Shown in pieces: positions 18,858 through 27,176 of a DNA stretch of 64,000 nucleotides. Within the stretch, counting starts at the first letter, position 1; each line of letters begins with the position of its first letter. The position numbers were made by a program, and so were the translations under genes. A model generated the notes under the pieces. That model was not told the DNA's origin, did no database searches, and saw only the letters and a list, made by a program, of their open reading frames with translations. Origin of the DNA: Wenxinia marina DSM 24838 (lineage in GTDB: Bacteria > Pseudomonadota > Alphaproteobacteria > Rhodobacterales > Rhodobacteraceae). Location of the stretch: positions 277 through 64,276 of the forward strand of contig NZ_KB902312.1 of the NCBI RefSeq assembly GCF_000379485.1. The letters run 5' to 3'.

Positions 18858-19307
18858 ATGCTGAAGGGGATCGATCCGCTGCTGAACGCGGACGTGCTGT
18901 GGGCGCTGGGCGCGATGGGGCACGGCGATGCGATCGTGCTGGTGGACGCCAACTTCCCGGGCGAGTCGGTGGCGCGGGCGACGGTGTCCGGGCGGCTACT
19001 GAGGATCGACGCGGACGTGGACCGCGCGGTGCGGGCGGTGCTGTCGCTGATGCCGCTGGACGGGTTCGTGGAGGATTTCGCCGCGACGATGGCTCCGGTC
19101 GATGCCTCGATCGGCGTGCCGCCCGCGGTCGCCGCGATCCAGGCCGAGGTCGACCGCGCCGAAGGAGGCTCGCGCCCGGTCCCGACGGTGGAGCGGTTCG
19201 CGTTCTACGACCTCGCCAAGGGGGCCTTCGCGATCGTGCAGACGGCCGAGCGGCGGCTCTACGGCAACGTCATGCTCCGCAAGGGCGTGATCGGGCCGGA
19301 GGAGTAG
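18858..19307 (+). CDS. fucU: RbsD/FucU-family sugar mutarotase
   Basis: A 149-residue protein starting MLKGIDPLLNADVLWALGAMGHGD, the family N-terminus with the catalytic His in GHGD. The VDANFPGES and FAFYDLAKGAFAIVQT segments fit FucU (L-fucose mutarotase) rather than RbsD. It interconverts sugar anomers. It sits 4 nt after the ABC-2 permease with no fucose or ribose catabolic gene in the window, so the physiological sugar is uncertain. Confidence 0.88.
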   Translation: MLKGIDPLLNADVLWALGAMGHGDAIVLVDANFPGESVARATVSGRLLRIDADVDRAVRAVLSLMPLDGFVEDFAATMAPVDASIGVPPAVAAIQAEVDRAEGGSRPVPTVERFAFYDLAKGAFAIVQTAERRLYGNVMLRKGVIGPEE

Positions 19308-19553
19308 GCGGCACCACTGGCGCGGCCTTTCCGGCAGCGGTGCCGGACCTCGGCCCGCCGGGCGCTCCATCTGCGCGAGGCCCCGGCTCGAGGCCGGGGC
19401 GGGTCTTCCCGACCACTGCATCACCCGTCCCGGCCCCGAGCCGGGACCCCGAGGGACCAGAGGGCTTCATCTGCGGGGGGCGACGAGCCTCCAGAGCGAC
19501 TCGAGCCATTCGCCGCATCGCCCCCCGCCTTGTTCCCCCCGGCCCCGCCGCCT
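19308..19553. repeat. Non-coding gap with palindromic GC-rich units
   Basis: Contains two palindromic units of the kind GGCCCCGGCTCGAGGCCGGGGC (about 19376-19398) and CCCGGCCCCGAGCCGGGACC (about 19424-19450), the same family as at 0.1-0.3, 39.6-39.9 and 56.6-57.2 kb. Nothing coding seen. Confidence 0.65.
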
Positions 19554-20357
19554 ATGTCCGCTGTCATGACCTGGCGCCCCAACTTCCTGAAAAAGAAGCC
19601 CCTCGTCGCCGTGATCCGCCTGCAGGGGCAGATCGCGAACGCGTCGCGCGGGCTGGACGACCCCTCGATGGGGCCGATCATCGACAAGGCCTTCGCCAGG
19701 AAGCCGGTCGCGATCGCGCTGCAGATCAACTCGCCCGGCGGCTCGCCGGTGCAGTCCTCGCTGATCGCCGCCCGCATCCGCCGCCTCGCCGACGAGAAGC
19801 AGATCCCCGTCGTGGCGTTCTGCGAGGACGTGGCCGCCTCGGGCGGTTACTGGCTGGCCTGCGCGGCGGACGAGATCCTGATCGACCCCGGCTCCATCGT
19901 CGGCTCCATCGGCGTCATCAGCGCCGGATTCGGCCTGCAGGGCACGCTGGACAAGATCGGCGCCGAGCGGCGGGTCCACACCGCGGGCCGCTCCAAGAGC
20001 TTTCTCGACCCCTTCCGCCCCGAGAAGGAGGAGGACGTCGCCCGGCTGGAGCGCTGGCTGACGCGCCTGCACGCCGTCTTCATCGACTACGTGAAGGAGC
20101 GCCGCGGCGCGCGGCTGAAGGACGATCCCGACCTCTTCACTGGCGAGATCTGGATCGGGCAGGAGGCGGTGGACCAGGGCCTCGCCGACGGCATCGGCCA
20201 CCTCGTGCCGGTGATGAAGGACCGGTACGGCACCGCCATCCGCTTCCGCCGCTTTGGCCCGCGCCGGTCGCTGTTCGCCCGCTTCGGCGCGCGGATCGTC
20301 GGCGACGCGCTGGGCGCGGTCGAGGATCGCGCCGCCTTCGCCCGGTTCGGCCTGTAA
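19554..20357 (+). CDS. S49-family serine peptidase (SppA/SohB-like)
   Basis: About 267 residues. The nucleophile Ser is in DVAASGGYWLACAADEI (about residue 100) and the general-base Lys in HTAGRSKSFLDPF (about residue 150), the Ser/Lys dyad of signal-peptide peptidases. The core LQINSPGGSPVQSSLI is the substrate strand. No clear transmembrane segment precedes it, so it may be cytoplasmic or membrane-associated. Starts at 19554 or 19566 are both possible. Downstream are a tiny zinc-ribbon protein and an antiporter. Confidence 0.9.
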   Translation: MSAVMTWRPNFLKKKPLVAVIRLQGQIANASRGLDDPSMGPIIDKAFARKPVAIALQINSPGGSPVQSSLIAARIRRLADEKQIPVVAFCEDVAASGGYWLACAADEILIDPGSIVGSIGVISAGFGLQGTLDKIGAERRVHTAGRSKSFLDPFRPEKEEDVARLERWLTRLHAVFIDYVKERRGARLKDDPDLFTGEIWIGQEAVDQGLADGIGHLVPVMKDRYGTAIRFRRFGPRRSLFARFGARIVGDALGAVEDRAAFARFGL

Positions 20358-20358
20358 C

Positions 20359-20523
20359 GTGATCGTCAAGGTCGTCCTCCTGTTCCTGGTCTTCATGGCG
20401 GTGCTCGCCATGTTCGGCCGGCTGCGCCTGCCGGGCCTGCCGCCGAAGCTCGGCGGCAAGTGCCCCGACTGCGGCCGCCCGCGCCTCGGCAAGGGGCCGT
20501 GCCCCTGCAAGGCGGGCCGCTGA
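20359..20523 (+). CDS. 54-residue membrane-anchored zinc-ribbon protein
   Basis: A very short gene starting at GTG just after the peptidase stop. Residues 2-19 are one hydrophobic segment (VIVKVVLLFLVFMAVLAMF). The C-terminal half has a CPDC...CPC pattern (residues 35, 38, 47 and 49) with many Gly, Pro, Lys and Arg, fitting a small metal site. The stop overlaps the antiporter start (TGATG). Size and coupling to both neighbours argue that it is real; function unknown. Confidence 0.7.
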   Translation: MIVKVVLLFLVFMAVLAMFGRLRLPGLPPKLGGKCPDCGRPRLGKGPCPCKAGR

Positions 20524-21476
20524 TGGCGTGGCTGTCGGTGGTCGCCGGCCTCGCGATCCTGGTGGTCGCGGGCGACACGCTGGTGAAGGGCGCGGTGAAC
20601 CTCGCCCTGCGCCTCGGCATCCCCGCCCTGGTCGTCGGCCTGACCGTCGTCGCCTTCGGCACCTCGGCGCCGGAACTTCTGGTGTCGGTGCAGGCGGTGC
20701 TGGCCGACCAGCCGGGTATCGCGCTCGGCAACGTGGTCGGGTCCAACATCGCGAACGTTCTGCTGGTCCTCGGCCTGCCGGCGCTGATCCAGACGCTGCA
20801 TGCCGGGCAGGGCGACACGCGGCGCAGCTACATCATCATGATGCTCGGCTCCGTGCTTTTCGCTGCCCTGCTGTTCACCGGGACGCTGACCATCTGGCAC
20901 GGGCTCGTCCTCCTTGCCGGGCTCGCGGTGATGCTGTGGGACAGCTACCGCTCGGCGCGCGCGCACCGGAAGGGACGCGCGGCCGAGGCCGAGGCGGCGG
21001 AGGTCGAGGGGGCCGATCCGGGGATGCCCGGCTGGAGGATCGCCGCGTTCCTCGTGGTCGGCCTCGCCGGCCTGCCGTTCGGCGCCAATCTCCTCGTCGG
21101 CGGTGCGACCGAGATCGCGCGCACCTTCGGCCTGTCCGAGGCGGTGATCGGCCTGACGCTGGTGGCCATCGGCACCTCCCTGCCCGAGCTGGCCGCGACC
21201 ACCGTCGCCGCCGTGCGGCGGCAGGCGGACGTGGCGATCGGGAACGTGATCGGGTCGAACGTGTTCAACCTTCTCGCCATCATCGGCATCTCGGCGCTGG
21301 TGCGCCCGATCGCCGTCCCGCGCGAGATGCTGGTCGTCGACATCTGGGTCATGCTGGGCGCGTCGGTCCTGCTCGCCCCGTTCGTGCTGTGGGGCCGCGA
21401 CATCGGCCGCGGGGTCGGGATCGCGTTCTGCACGCTCTACGTCGCCTACGTGGCGGCGCTGGTGGCATTCAGCTGA
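20523..21476 (+). CDS. Calcium/sodium antiporter (CaCA family, YrbG-like)
   Basis: A 317-residue inner-membrane cation exchanger of about ten transmembrane segments. Both alpha-repeats are clear: GLTVVAFGTSAPELLVS with GNVVGSNIANVLLV in the first half, and GLTLVAIGTSLPELAAT with GNVIGSNVFNLLAI in the second. An acidic cytoplasmic loop (about residues 150-165) separates them. The ion pair cannot be fixed from sequence alone. Confidence 0.94.
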   Translation: MAWLSVVAGLAILVVAGDTLVKGAVNLALRLGIPALVVGLTVVAFGTSAPELLVSVQAVLADQPGIALGNVVGSNIANVLLVLGLPALIQTLHAGQGDTRRSYIIMMLGSVLFAALLFTGTLTIWHGLVLLAGLAVMLWDSYRSARAHRKGRAAEAEAAEVEGADPGMPGWRIAAFLVVGLAGLPFGANLLVGGATEIARTFGLSEAVIGLTLVAIGTSLPELAATTVAAVRRQADVAIGNVIGSNVFNLLAIIGISALVRPIAVPREMLVVDIWVMLGASVLLAPFVLWGRDIGRGVGIAFCTLYVAYVAALVAFS

Positions 21477-21486
21477 GGAGGCGGCG

Positions 21487-22269
21487 ATGACGGGACGGGC
21501 ACTGGTGACCGGGGCGGGCGCGCGGCTGGGTCGGGCCATGGCCGAGTATCTCGGCGGCCGCGGCTACGACGTGGCGGTGCACTACGCGCATTCGGCGGAC
21601 GGGGCGGAGGAGACGGCGGCGGCGATCCGCGCCGCGGGCGGCCGCGCCGCGACGCTGCAGGCGGACCTGCTGGACGAGACGCAGACCGAGGCGCTGGTCG
21701 GCCGTGCGGCCGAGGCGCTGGGCGGGCCGCTGACCCTGCTGATCAACAACGCCTCGATCTTCGAATACGACGAGATCGGCACCGCGACCCGGGACAGCTG
21801 GGACCGGCACATCGAATCGAACCTGCGCGCGCCCTTCGTCCTGATCCAGCGCTTCGCCGAGCAGGCGCCCGAGCCGGGCACCGACGGGAACGGCGAGACG
21901 GTGGCGAACGCGCTCGTCGTCAACATGCTGGACCAGCGGATCGAGAAGCTGACCCCGCTCTTCGCCAGCTACACGATCGCCAAGATGGGACTCTGGGCGC
22001 TGACGCGCACCGCGGCGATGGGCCTGGCGCCCAGGGTGCGGGTGAACGGCATCGGCCCCGGCCCCACGATCCGCGGCCACCGCCAGAGCGAGGAGCACTT
22101 CGCCAGACAGCGCGCCGCGACCGTCCTGCAGCGCGGCTCGAACCCCGAGGATATCGTGAGGGCGCTGGGATTCCTGATCGATTCTCCCGGCGTCAGCGGC
22201 GAGGCGCTGCTGGTGGACGGGGGACAACATCTTGGGTGGCGGACCCCGGACATCCAGGCGGCCACCTGA
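21487..22269 (+). CDS. SDR-family oxidoreductase, pteridine-reductase/FolM-like
   Basis: A 260-residue NAD(P)H-dependent short-chain dehydrogenase. The nucleotide motif is TGAGARLGRAMAEYL, matching the TGxxxRxG pattern of pteridine reductases; LLINNASIFEYDEIG, the YTIAK catalytic pair and NGIGPGPTIRG follow. A dihydromonapterin or dihydrofolate reductase role is inferred from these motifs. In relatives this gene commonly precedes uvrC, as it does here. AGGAGGCG precedes its ATG. Confidence 0.88.
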   Translation: MTGRALVTGAGARLGRAMAEYLGGRGYDVAVHYAHSADGAEETAAAIRAAGGRAATLQADLLDETQTEALVGRAAEALGGPLTLLINNASIFEYDEIGTATRDSWDRHIESNLRAPFVLIQRFAEQAPEPGTDGNGETVANALVVNMLDQRIEKLTPLFASYTIAKMGLWALTRTAAMGLAPRVRVNGIGPGPTIRGHRQSEEHFARQRAATVLQRGSNPEDIVRALGFLIDSPGVSGEALLVDGGQHLGWRTPDIQAAT

Positions 22270-22557
22270 CGCAACGGCAAAGTTGTGCACCGGACGGCCG
22301 GAGCGTCATGCGTCTGTCATAATTTGTTAAGAAATCCAGATGGTTGCCGGGGACGCAAAAATTTGTCCAGCCTTTACAGTGCGTTATGGGGATGACCAAA
22401 AAATGGGCAATCCGTTGAACCGTCACTGAATCAAGGGATTTTCGGCGCTGGCCGGATTTTCCCCCCGGACTTGTCCACAGGTTCGGTGGACAGCTTCAAC
22501 CTTGAAGACCCCCAAGCCCTATTGCAGCCGACCGCCAGTATCGGGGATGCCTTTCCC
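22270..22557 (+). other. AT-richer leader upstream of uvrC
   Basis: This gap is visibly lower in G+C than its surroundings (for example around 22315-22415) and presumably holds the uvrC promoter; I cannot fix one pair of -35/-10 boxes. A TTGTCCACA at about 22471-22479 differs from a DnaA box at one position and lies in a 6-bp hairpin (GTCCAC...GTGGAC, about 22473-22491). A TTG at 22471 opens the uvrC frame early, but the ATG at 22558 fits the family better. Confidence 0.4.
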
Positions 22558-24420
22558 ATGTCCGACACCGCCACGCGCCAGACCGGCTATGCCCGGATCC
22601 GCTCGTATCTGAAGACGCTCGACGGCTCGCCCGGCGTCTACCGGATGCTCGATGCCGAGAGCCGGGTCCTCTATGTCGGCAAGGCCCGGAACCTCAAGGC
22701 GCGGGTGACCAGCTATTCCCGCCCGTCGCCGCAGCACAGCCCCCGGATCGCGCGGATGATCGCCGAGACGGCGTCGATGATGTTCCTCACGACGCGGACC
22801 GAGACCGAGGCCCTGCTGCTGGAGCAGAACCTCATCAAGCAGCTGAAGCCGCGGTTCAACGTGCTGCTGCGGGACGACAAGTCGTTCCCCAACATCCTGG
22901 TCAGCCGCGAGCACGCCTTCCCGCAGATCAAGCTGCATCGCGGGGCGAAGAAGGAGAAGGGCGACTATTACGGGCCGTTCGCCGGGGCGGGGTCGGTGCG
23001 GCGGACGCTGAACCAGCTGCAGAAGGCGTTCCTGCTGCGCAACTGCTCGGATTCGATGTTCGAGAGCCGGACCCGGCCGTGCCTGCTGTACCAGATCAAG
23101 CGCTGCAGCGCGCCCTGCGTCGGCTACGTGGACGAGGCGACCTACGACGCCGCCGTCGCGGACGCCGACCGCTTCCTGAAGGGCCAGTCGACGCAGGTTC
23201 AGGCGCAGCTGGCGACCGAGATGGAGCGGGCGGCCGAGGCGATGGAGTTCGAGCGCGCGGCGGCGCTGCGCGACCGGATCCGGGCGCTGACGCAGGTGCA
23301 GTCGGCGCAGGGGATCAATCCCAGGGGAGTGAGCGAGGCGGACGTGATCGCGCTCCACCTGGAGGGCGGGCAGGCCTGCGTGCAGGTCTTCTTCATCCGC
23401 GCCAACCAGAACTGGGGCAACCACGACTACTACCCCCGCCTCGGCGGCGAGGAGGACGCGGCCGAGATTATGGAGGCGTTCGTCGGCCAGTTCTATTCCG
23501 ACCGCGAGCCGCCGCGCCTGCTGCTGCTGTCCCACGGCCTCGACGATGCCGACCTGATGGCGGCGGCGCTGGCCGAGAAGCGGGGCGGCAAGGTCGAGAT
23601 CGCGGTGCCGCAGAAGGGCGAGAAGGCCGACCTGGTCGGCCATGCCGCCCGCAACGCCCGCGAGAGCCTCGCCCGCCGGATGAGCGAGAGCGCGGCGCAG
23701 GGCAAGCTGCTGGAGGGGCTGGCCGACGCCTTCGGGCTGGAGGCGCCGCCGCGGCGGATCGAGGTCTACGACAACAGCCACATCATGGGGACGAACGCCG
23801 TCGGCGCGATGATCGTCGCGGGGCCCGACGGGTTCGAGAAGGGCCAGTACCGCAAGTTCAACATCAAGGGCGAGGGCGTCGCGGGCGACGATTTCGGGAT
23901 GATGACCGAGGTCCTGACCCGCCGCTTCGCGCGCCTCCTGAAGGAGGATCCCGACCGCGAGAGCCGGGCCTGGCCGGATCTGCTGCTGATCGACGGCGGC
24001 GCGCCGCAGGTGTCGGCGGTGCGGGCGGTGATGGAGGAGATGGGCGTCGAGGACATCGCCATGGTGGGCGTCGCCAAGGGAGTCGACCGCGACGCCGGCA
24101 AGGAGGAGTTCCACCGCCCCGGCCAGCGCCCCTTCGCGCTGCGCCACAACGACCCGGTCCTCTACTTCGTGCAGCGCCTGCGGGACGAGGCGCACCGCTT
24201 CGCCATCGGCACCCACCGCGCCAAGCGCGCCAAGGCGATCGGCGCGACGCCGCTGGACGACGTGCCGGGGGTGGGGGCGACGCGCAAGCGCGCGCTGCTG
24301 GCGCATTTCGGGTCGGCCAAGGCGGTGAGCCGCGCCAACCTCGCCGATCTCAAGGCGGTGGATGGCATCTCCGGCAGCCTCGCCGAGACGATCTACGCCT
24401 ACTTCCACGAGAAGGGCTGA
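22558..24420 (+). CDS. uvrC: Excinuclease ABC subunit C
   Basis: A 620-residue incision nuclease of nucleotide excision repair. Order: GIY-YIG nuclease (PGVYRMLDAESRVLYVGKAR near residue 25), the Cys-rich loop (CLLYQIKRCSAPCVG), the UVR motif for UvrB contact (AMEFERAAALRDRI), the RNase H-like endonuclease domain (RIEVYDNSHIMGTNAVGAM; GGAPQVSAV) and terminal helix-hairpin-helix repeats (DVPGVGATRKRALLAHFG). Start set at ATG 22558. Confidence 0.97.
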   Translation: MSDTATRQTGYARIRSYLKTLDGSPGVYRMLDAESRVLYVGKARNLKARVTSYSRPSPQHSPRIARMIAETASMMFLTTRTETEALLLEQNLIKQLKPRFNVLLRDDKSFPNILVSREHAFPQIKLHRGAKKEKGDYYGPFAGAGSVRRTLNQLQKAFLLRNCSDSMFESRTRPCLLYQIKRCSAPCVGYVDEATYDAAVADADRFLKGQSTQVQAQLATEMERAAEAMEFERAAALRDRIRALTQVQSAQGINPRGVSEADVIALHLEGGQACVQVFFIRANQNWGNHDYYPRLGGEEDAAEIMEAFVGQFYSDREPPRLLLLSHGLDDADLMAAALAEKRGGKVEIAVPQKGEKADLVGHAARNARESLARRMSESAAQGKLLEGLADAFGLEAPPRRIEVYDNSHIMGTNAVGAMIVAGPDGFEKGQYRKFNIKGEGVAGDDFGMMTEVLTRRFARLLKEDPDRESRAWPDLLLIDGGAPQVSAVRAVMEEMGVEDIAMVGVAKGVDRDAGKEEFHRPGQRPFALRHNDPVLYFVQRLRDEAHRFAIGTHRAKRAKAIGATPLDDVPGVGATRKRALLAHFGSAKAVSRANLADLKAVDGISGSLAETIYAYFHEKG

Positions 24421-24683
24421 CGCCGTCCGGCGCTCGCGCACGCCTGCGGCGGCGCATCGCCCCGCCCGCCGTCCCCGGCGGTGGGGCGCTCGTACCGATG
24501 ACGCCGGGCTTGGGGAGACGGAGCCGCCTCTGCTTGGGAAGCGGTTCAGGGGCAGGTGTGCCCCTGAACGCGCCTCACCCAGCGTTCTGCGATTCGCCGG
24601 AGCGTCAAGGATACCCGGCTTCGCCGGCGCGCGTTCCGCGCGTCCTTGACCCTCCGCCGAATCGCGGCAGGGGCGCCTTTGCC
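24421..24683. repeat. Dispersed intergenic repeat, copy 2 (complete)
   Basis: The best copy of the element also found at 10787 and 45926. It contains a perfect 10-bp hairpin (24545-24554 with 24559-24568, loop GGTG). Then comes a long imperfect hairpin with 23-nt arms (24589-24611 with 24643-24665, two mismatches) enclosing a CGGCTTCGCCGG mini-hairpin. It fills the gap between convergent uvrC and tlpA and ends at the tlpA stop; a role as bidirectional terminator or mRNA 3' end is plausible. Confidence 0.85.
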
Positions 24684-25229
24684 TCAGTCGGCGGTCAGGG
24701 CGGCGATGACGGCGGCGGCCTCCGGAGCGGACCAGTCGGCCTCGCCCTGCAGGCGGGCGACCTCGTGTCCCTCCGCGTCGATCAGGATCGTCACCGGCAG
24801 GCCGAGGACGCCGAGGTCGCGGGCGAAGGCCTGGCGCGGGTCGGTGTGGAGCGGCAGGTTCTCCACCCCGATCTCGTCGAAGAAGGCGGCCATCCCCTCG
24901 GGGCTGTTGCGGCCCGTCGCCACGGTGAGAACCGTGAGGTCGTCGCCCGCCTCCTCGGCCAGCGCCTCGAGCGTCGGCATCTCCTCGCGGCAGGGGGCGC
25001 ACCAGGTGGCCCAGAGGTTCAGGACCACCGGCGTGCCGGCGAAGTCGGCCAGCGTCGCCTCGCCGCCGTCCTGCAGCGTGAAGGGGGTGTCAGACGTCTC
25101 CATCGGCGCGTCATGGACCGTGAGCTTGCGCATGTCGCCTTCGAGCGGGACGTCCGCCAACTGCGCGGCCCCCGCGTTTGCAAGGGCCAGACCCCCCGTG
25201 TAGACAGCCGCGACCACGATCCTGCGCAT
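24684..25229 (-). CDS. tlpA: TlpA-like thiol:disulfide oxidoreductase
   Basis: A 181-residue periplasmic thioredoxin-fold protein. It has a signal or anchor segment (residues 3-22) and the active-site motif [13 protein letters not shown] near residue 75, with the cis-Pro in [12 protein letters not shown]. Related proteins reduce cytochrome c or copper-delivery proteins for cytochrome oxidase. Its start is 13 nt from the divergent argH start. Confidence 0.93.
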   Translation of the reverse strand: MRRIVVAAVYTGGLALANAGAAQLADVPLEGDMRKLTVHDAPMETSDTPFTLQDGGEATLADFAGTPVVLNLWATWCAPCREEMPTLEALAEEAGDDLTVLTVATGRNSPEGMAAFFDEIGVENLPLHTDPRQAFARDLGVLGLPVTILIDAEGHEVARLQGEADWSAPEAAAVIAALTAD

Positions 25230-25242
25230 GGGACCCCCTTCA

Positions 25243-26643
25243 ATGACACGCTCTTCCGACGGCCCCTCCAACGCGATGTGGGGCGGGCGCTTCGCCGCCG
25301 GGCCCGACGCGATCATGGAGGCGATCAACGCCTCGATCGGGTTCGACCGGCGGCTGGCCCGGCAGGACATCGAGGGCAGCCGCGCCCATGCCGCGATGCT
25401 GGCGGCCACGGGCATCCTGACGGATAGCGACGCCGAGTCCATCCGGGAAGGGCTGCTCACCGTCTTGTCAGAGATCGAGGGCGGCGATTTCGCCTTCTCC
25501 ACCGCGCTCGAGGACATCCACATGAACGTGGAGGCGCGCCTGACCGAGCTGATCGGAGAGCCGGCGCGGCGGCTGCATACGGGGCGGTCGCGGAACGACC
25601 AGGTGGCGCTGGATTTCCGGATGTGGGTGCGGGACCAGTGCGACGCGGCGGACGGGGCGCTGGCGGCGCTGCAGCGGGCGCTGCTGGCGCAGGCCGAGGC
25701 GGGGGCGGACTGGGTGATGCCCGGCTTCACCCACCTGCAGGTGGCGCAGCCGGTGACCTGGGGCCATCACATGCTGGCCTATGTCGAGATGCTGGCGCGG
25801 GACCGGGGGCGGTTCGCCGATGCCCGCCGGCGGATGAACGAGTGTCCCCTCGGCGCCGCGGCGCTGGCGGGGACGTCGTTCCCGATCGACCGGCACATGA
25901 CGGCGCAGGCGCTGGGTTTCGACCGGCCGGCGGGCAACTCGCTGGATGCCGTGTCGGACCGGGACTTCGCGCTGGAGTTCCTGTCGGCGGCGGCGATCTG
26001 CGCGACGCACCTGTCGCGGCTGGCGGAGGAGCTGGTGATCTGGTCGACGGCGCAGTTCCGCTTCGTGCGGCTGTCGGACCGCTGGTCCACCGGCTCGTCC
26101 ATCATGCCGCAGAAGCGCAACCCCGACGCGGCCGAGCTGTTGCGAGCCAAGATCGGGCGCATCCTCGGCTCGGCCATCGGGCTGTTCACGGTGATGAAGG
26201 GGCTGCCGCTGGCCTATTCCAAGGACATGCAGGAGGACAAGGAGCCGGTCTTCGACGCCGCCGACACGCTGATGCTGTCGCTGGCGGCGATGACCGGGAT
26301 GGTCTCGGACATGGAGGCGCGGCCGGACGTCCTGCGCGCCGCGGCGGCGACCGGGTTCTCGACCGCGACGGATCTTGCCGACTGGCTGGTGCGGGAGCTC
26401 GGGCTGCCGTTCCGCGAGGCGCACCACGTGACGGGGGCGCTGGTGGCGATGGCGGAGGGGAAGGGCTGCGATCTGCCGGACCTCACCCTGCAGGACATGC
26501 AATCCGTCAATGGCGGGATCACGGAGGGCGTGTTCGACGTGCTGGGCGTGGACAATTCGGTCCGGTCGAGGACAAGCTTCGGTGGGACCGCGCCCGATCA
26601 GGTGCGCGCCCGCATCGCCCACTGGAAAGGGGTTCTCGGATGA
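25243..26643 (+). CDS. argH: Argininosuccinate lyase
   Basis: A 466-residue enzyme of the last step of arginine synthesis, cleaving argininosuccinate to arginine and fumarate. Seen: [49 protein letters not shown] and the superfamily signature [16 protein letters not shown] with the catalytic Ser. ATG 25243 (MTRSSDG) is preferred over an upstream ATG at 25228. Its stop overlaps the small lipoprotein start (ATGA). Confidence 0.96.
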   Translation: MTRSSDGPSNAMWGGRFAAGPDAIMEAINASIGFDRRLARQDIEGSRAHAAMLAATGILTDSDAESIREGLLTVLSEIEGGDFAFSTALEDIHMNVEARLTELIGEPARRLHTGRSRNDQVALDFRMWVRDQCDAADGALAALQRALLAQAEAGADWVMPGFTHLQVAQPVTWGHHMLAYVEMLARDRGRFADARRRMNECPLGAAALAGTSFPIDRHMTAQALGFDRPAGNSLDAVSDRDFALEFLSAAAICATHLSRLAEELVIWSTAQFRFVRLSDRWSTGSSIMPQKRNPDAAELLRAKIGRILGSAIGLFTVMKGLPLAYSKDMQEDKEPVFDAADTLMLSLAAMTGMVSDMEARPDVLRAAAATGFSTATDLADWLVRELGLPFREAHHVTGALVAMAEGKGCDLPDLTLQDMQSVNGGITEGVFDVLGVDNSVRSRTSFGGTAPDQVRARIAHWKGVLG

Positions 26644-26786
26644 GACCGCTCGTTCTTCTGTCGCTTCTCGCCCTCGCCGCCTGCGGCGCCGACGGCCCGC
26701 CGCAGGCGGCGCCGGACGTGCCGGCTGCGCCGCCGCAGTCCGGCGTGACCTTCAGCGGTCAGGTCACGATGGGCTACAGCAGCTGA
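26640..26786 (+). CDS. Small lipoprotein between argH and lysA, LptM-like
   Basis: A 48-residue lipoprotein precursor. The signal ends in the lipobox LAAC at residue 15, and the mature start is [11 protein letters not shown], recalling the CG-x-GP start of LptM (YifL), the lipoprotein that helps LptD disulfide maturation. Genes for LptM-like proteins lie next to argH, lysA or dapF in many proteobacteria. The tail [14 protein letters not shown] looks like a short beta strand. It overlaps both neighbours (ATGA, TGATG). Confidence 0.7.
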   Translation: MRPLVLLSLLALAACGADGPPQAAPDVPAAPPQSGVTFSGQVTMGYSS

Positions 26787-27103
26787 TGTCGCCGCTGCGG
26801 GCGGTCTATCTCGGCCTCGCCGTCTGGGGGGCGATCCATCCGATGTGGTGGTTCGTCGCCTACATGCGCGAAACGGGGACCGGCCTCGGCGGGCTGATCG
26901 ACGCCTGGTACGCCAACGCCTCGACCACCGGTCTGACGTGGGACCTGACCATCGCGGCCATCGCGCTGACGGTGTGGGTTCTGGCCGAGACGTGGGTGCG
27001 CAGGAACTGGGAGGCGCTTCTGGCGATCCCGGCGACCTTCTGCATCGGCGTGTCCTGCGGTCTGCCGCTCTACCTGTTCCTGCGATCCCGGCCCGTCCGC
27101 TAG
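26786..27103 (+). CDS. DUF2834-type small membrane protein
   Basis: A 105-residue membrane protein with three hydrophobic segments (residues 5-26, 50-67 and 76-97). The pattern AVYLGLAVWGAIHPMWWFV..., then a long loop, then WVLAETWVRRNWEALLAIPATF matches the DUF2834 family as I remember it. Function unknown. It is coupled to the lipoprotein upstream (TGATG). Confidence 0.75.
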   Translation: MSPLRAVYLGLAVWGAIHPMWWFVAYMRETGTGLGGLIDAWYANASTTGLTWDLTIAAIALTVWVLAETWVRRNWEALLAIPATFCIGVSCGLPLYLFLRSRPVR

Positions 27104-27176
27104 GGACCGTGCGCTAGCGCCTCCCGGTGAATCTGCTATGAGCGCGCCTCGGGGCCGGGACGCGAGGGAAACCGCC

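Noticed and set aside
22270-22557. Chromosomal replication origin
   Set aside because: Only one near-consensus DnaA box and modest AT-richness; no dnaA, parAB, hemE or rsmG-mnmG neighbours. Kept only as a low-interest note.
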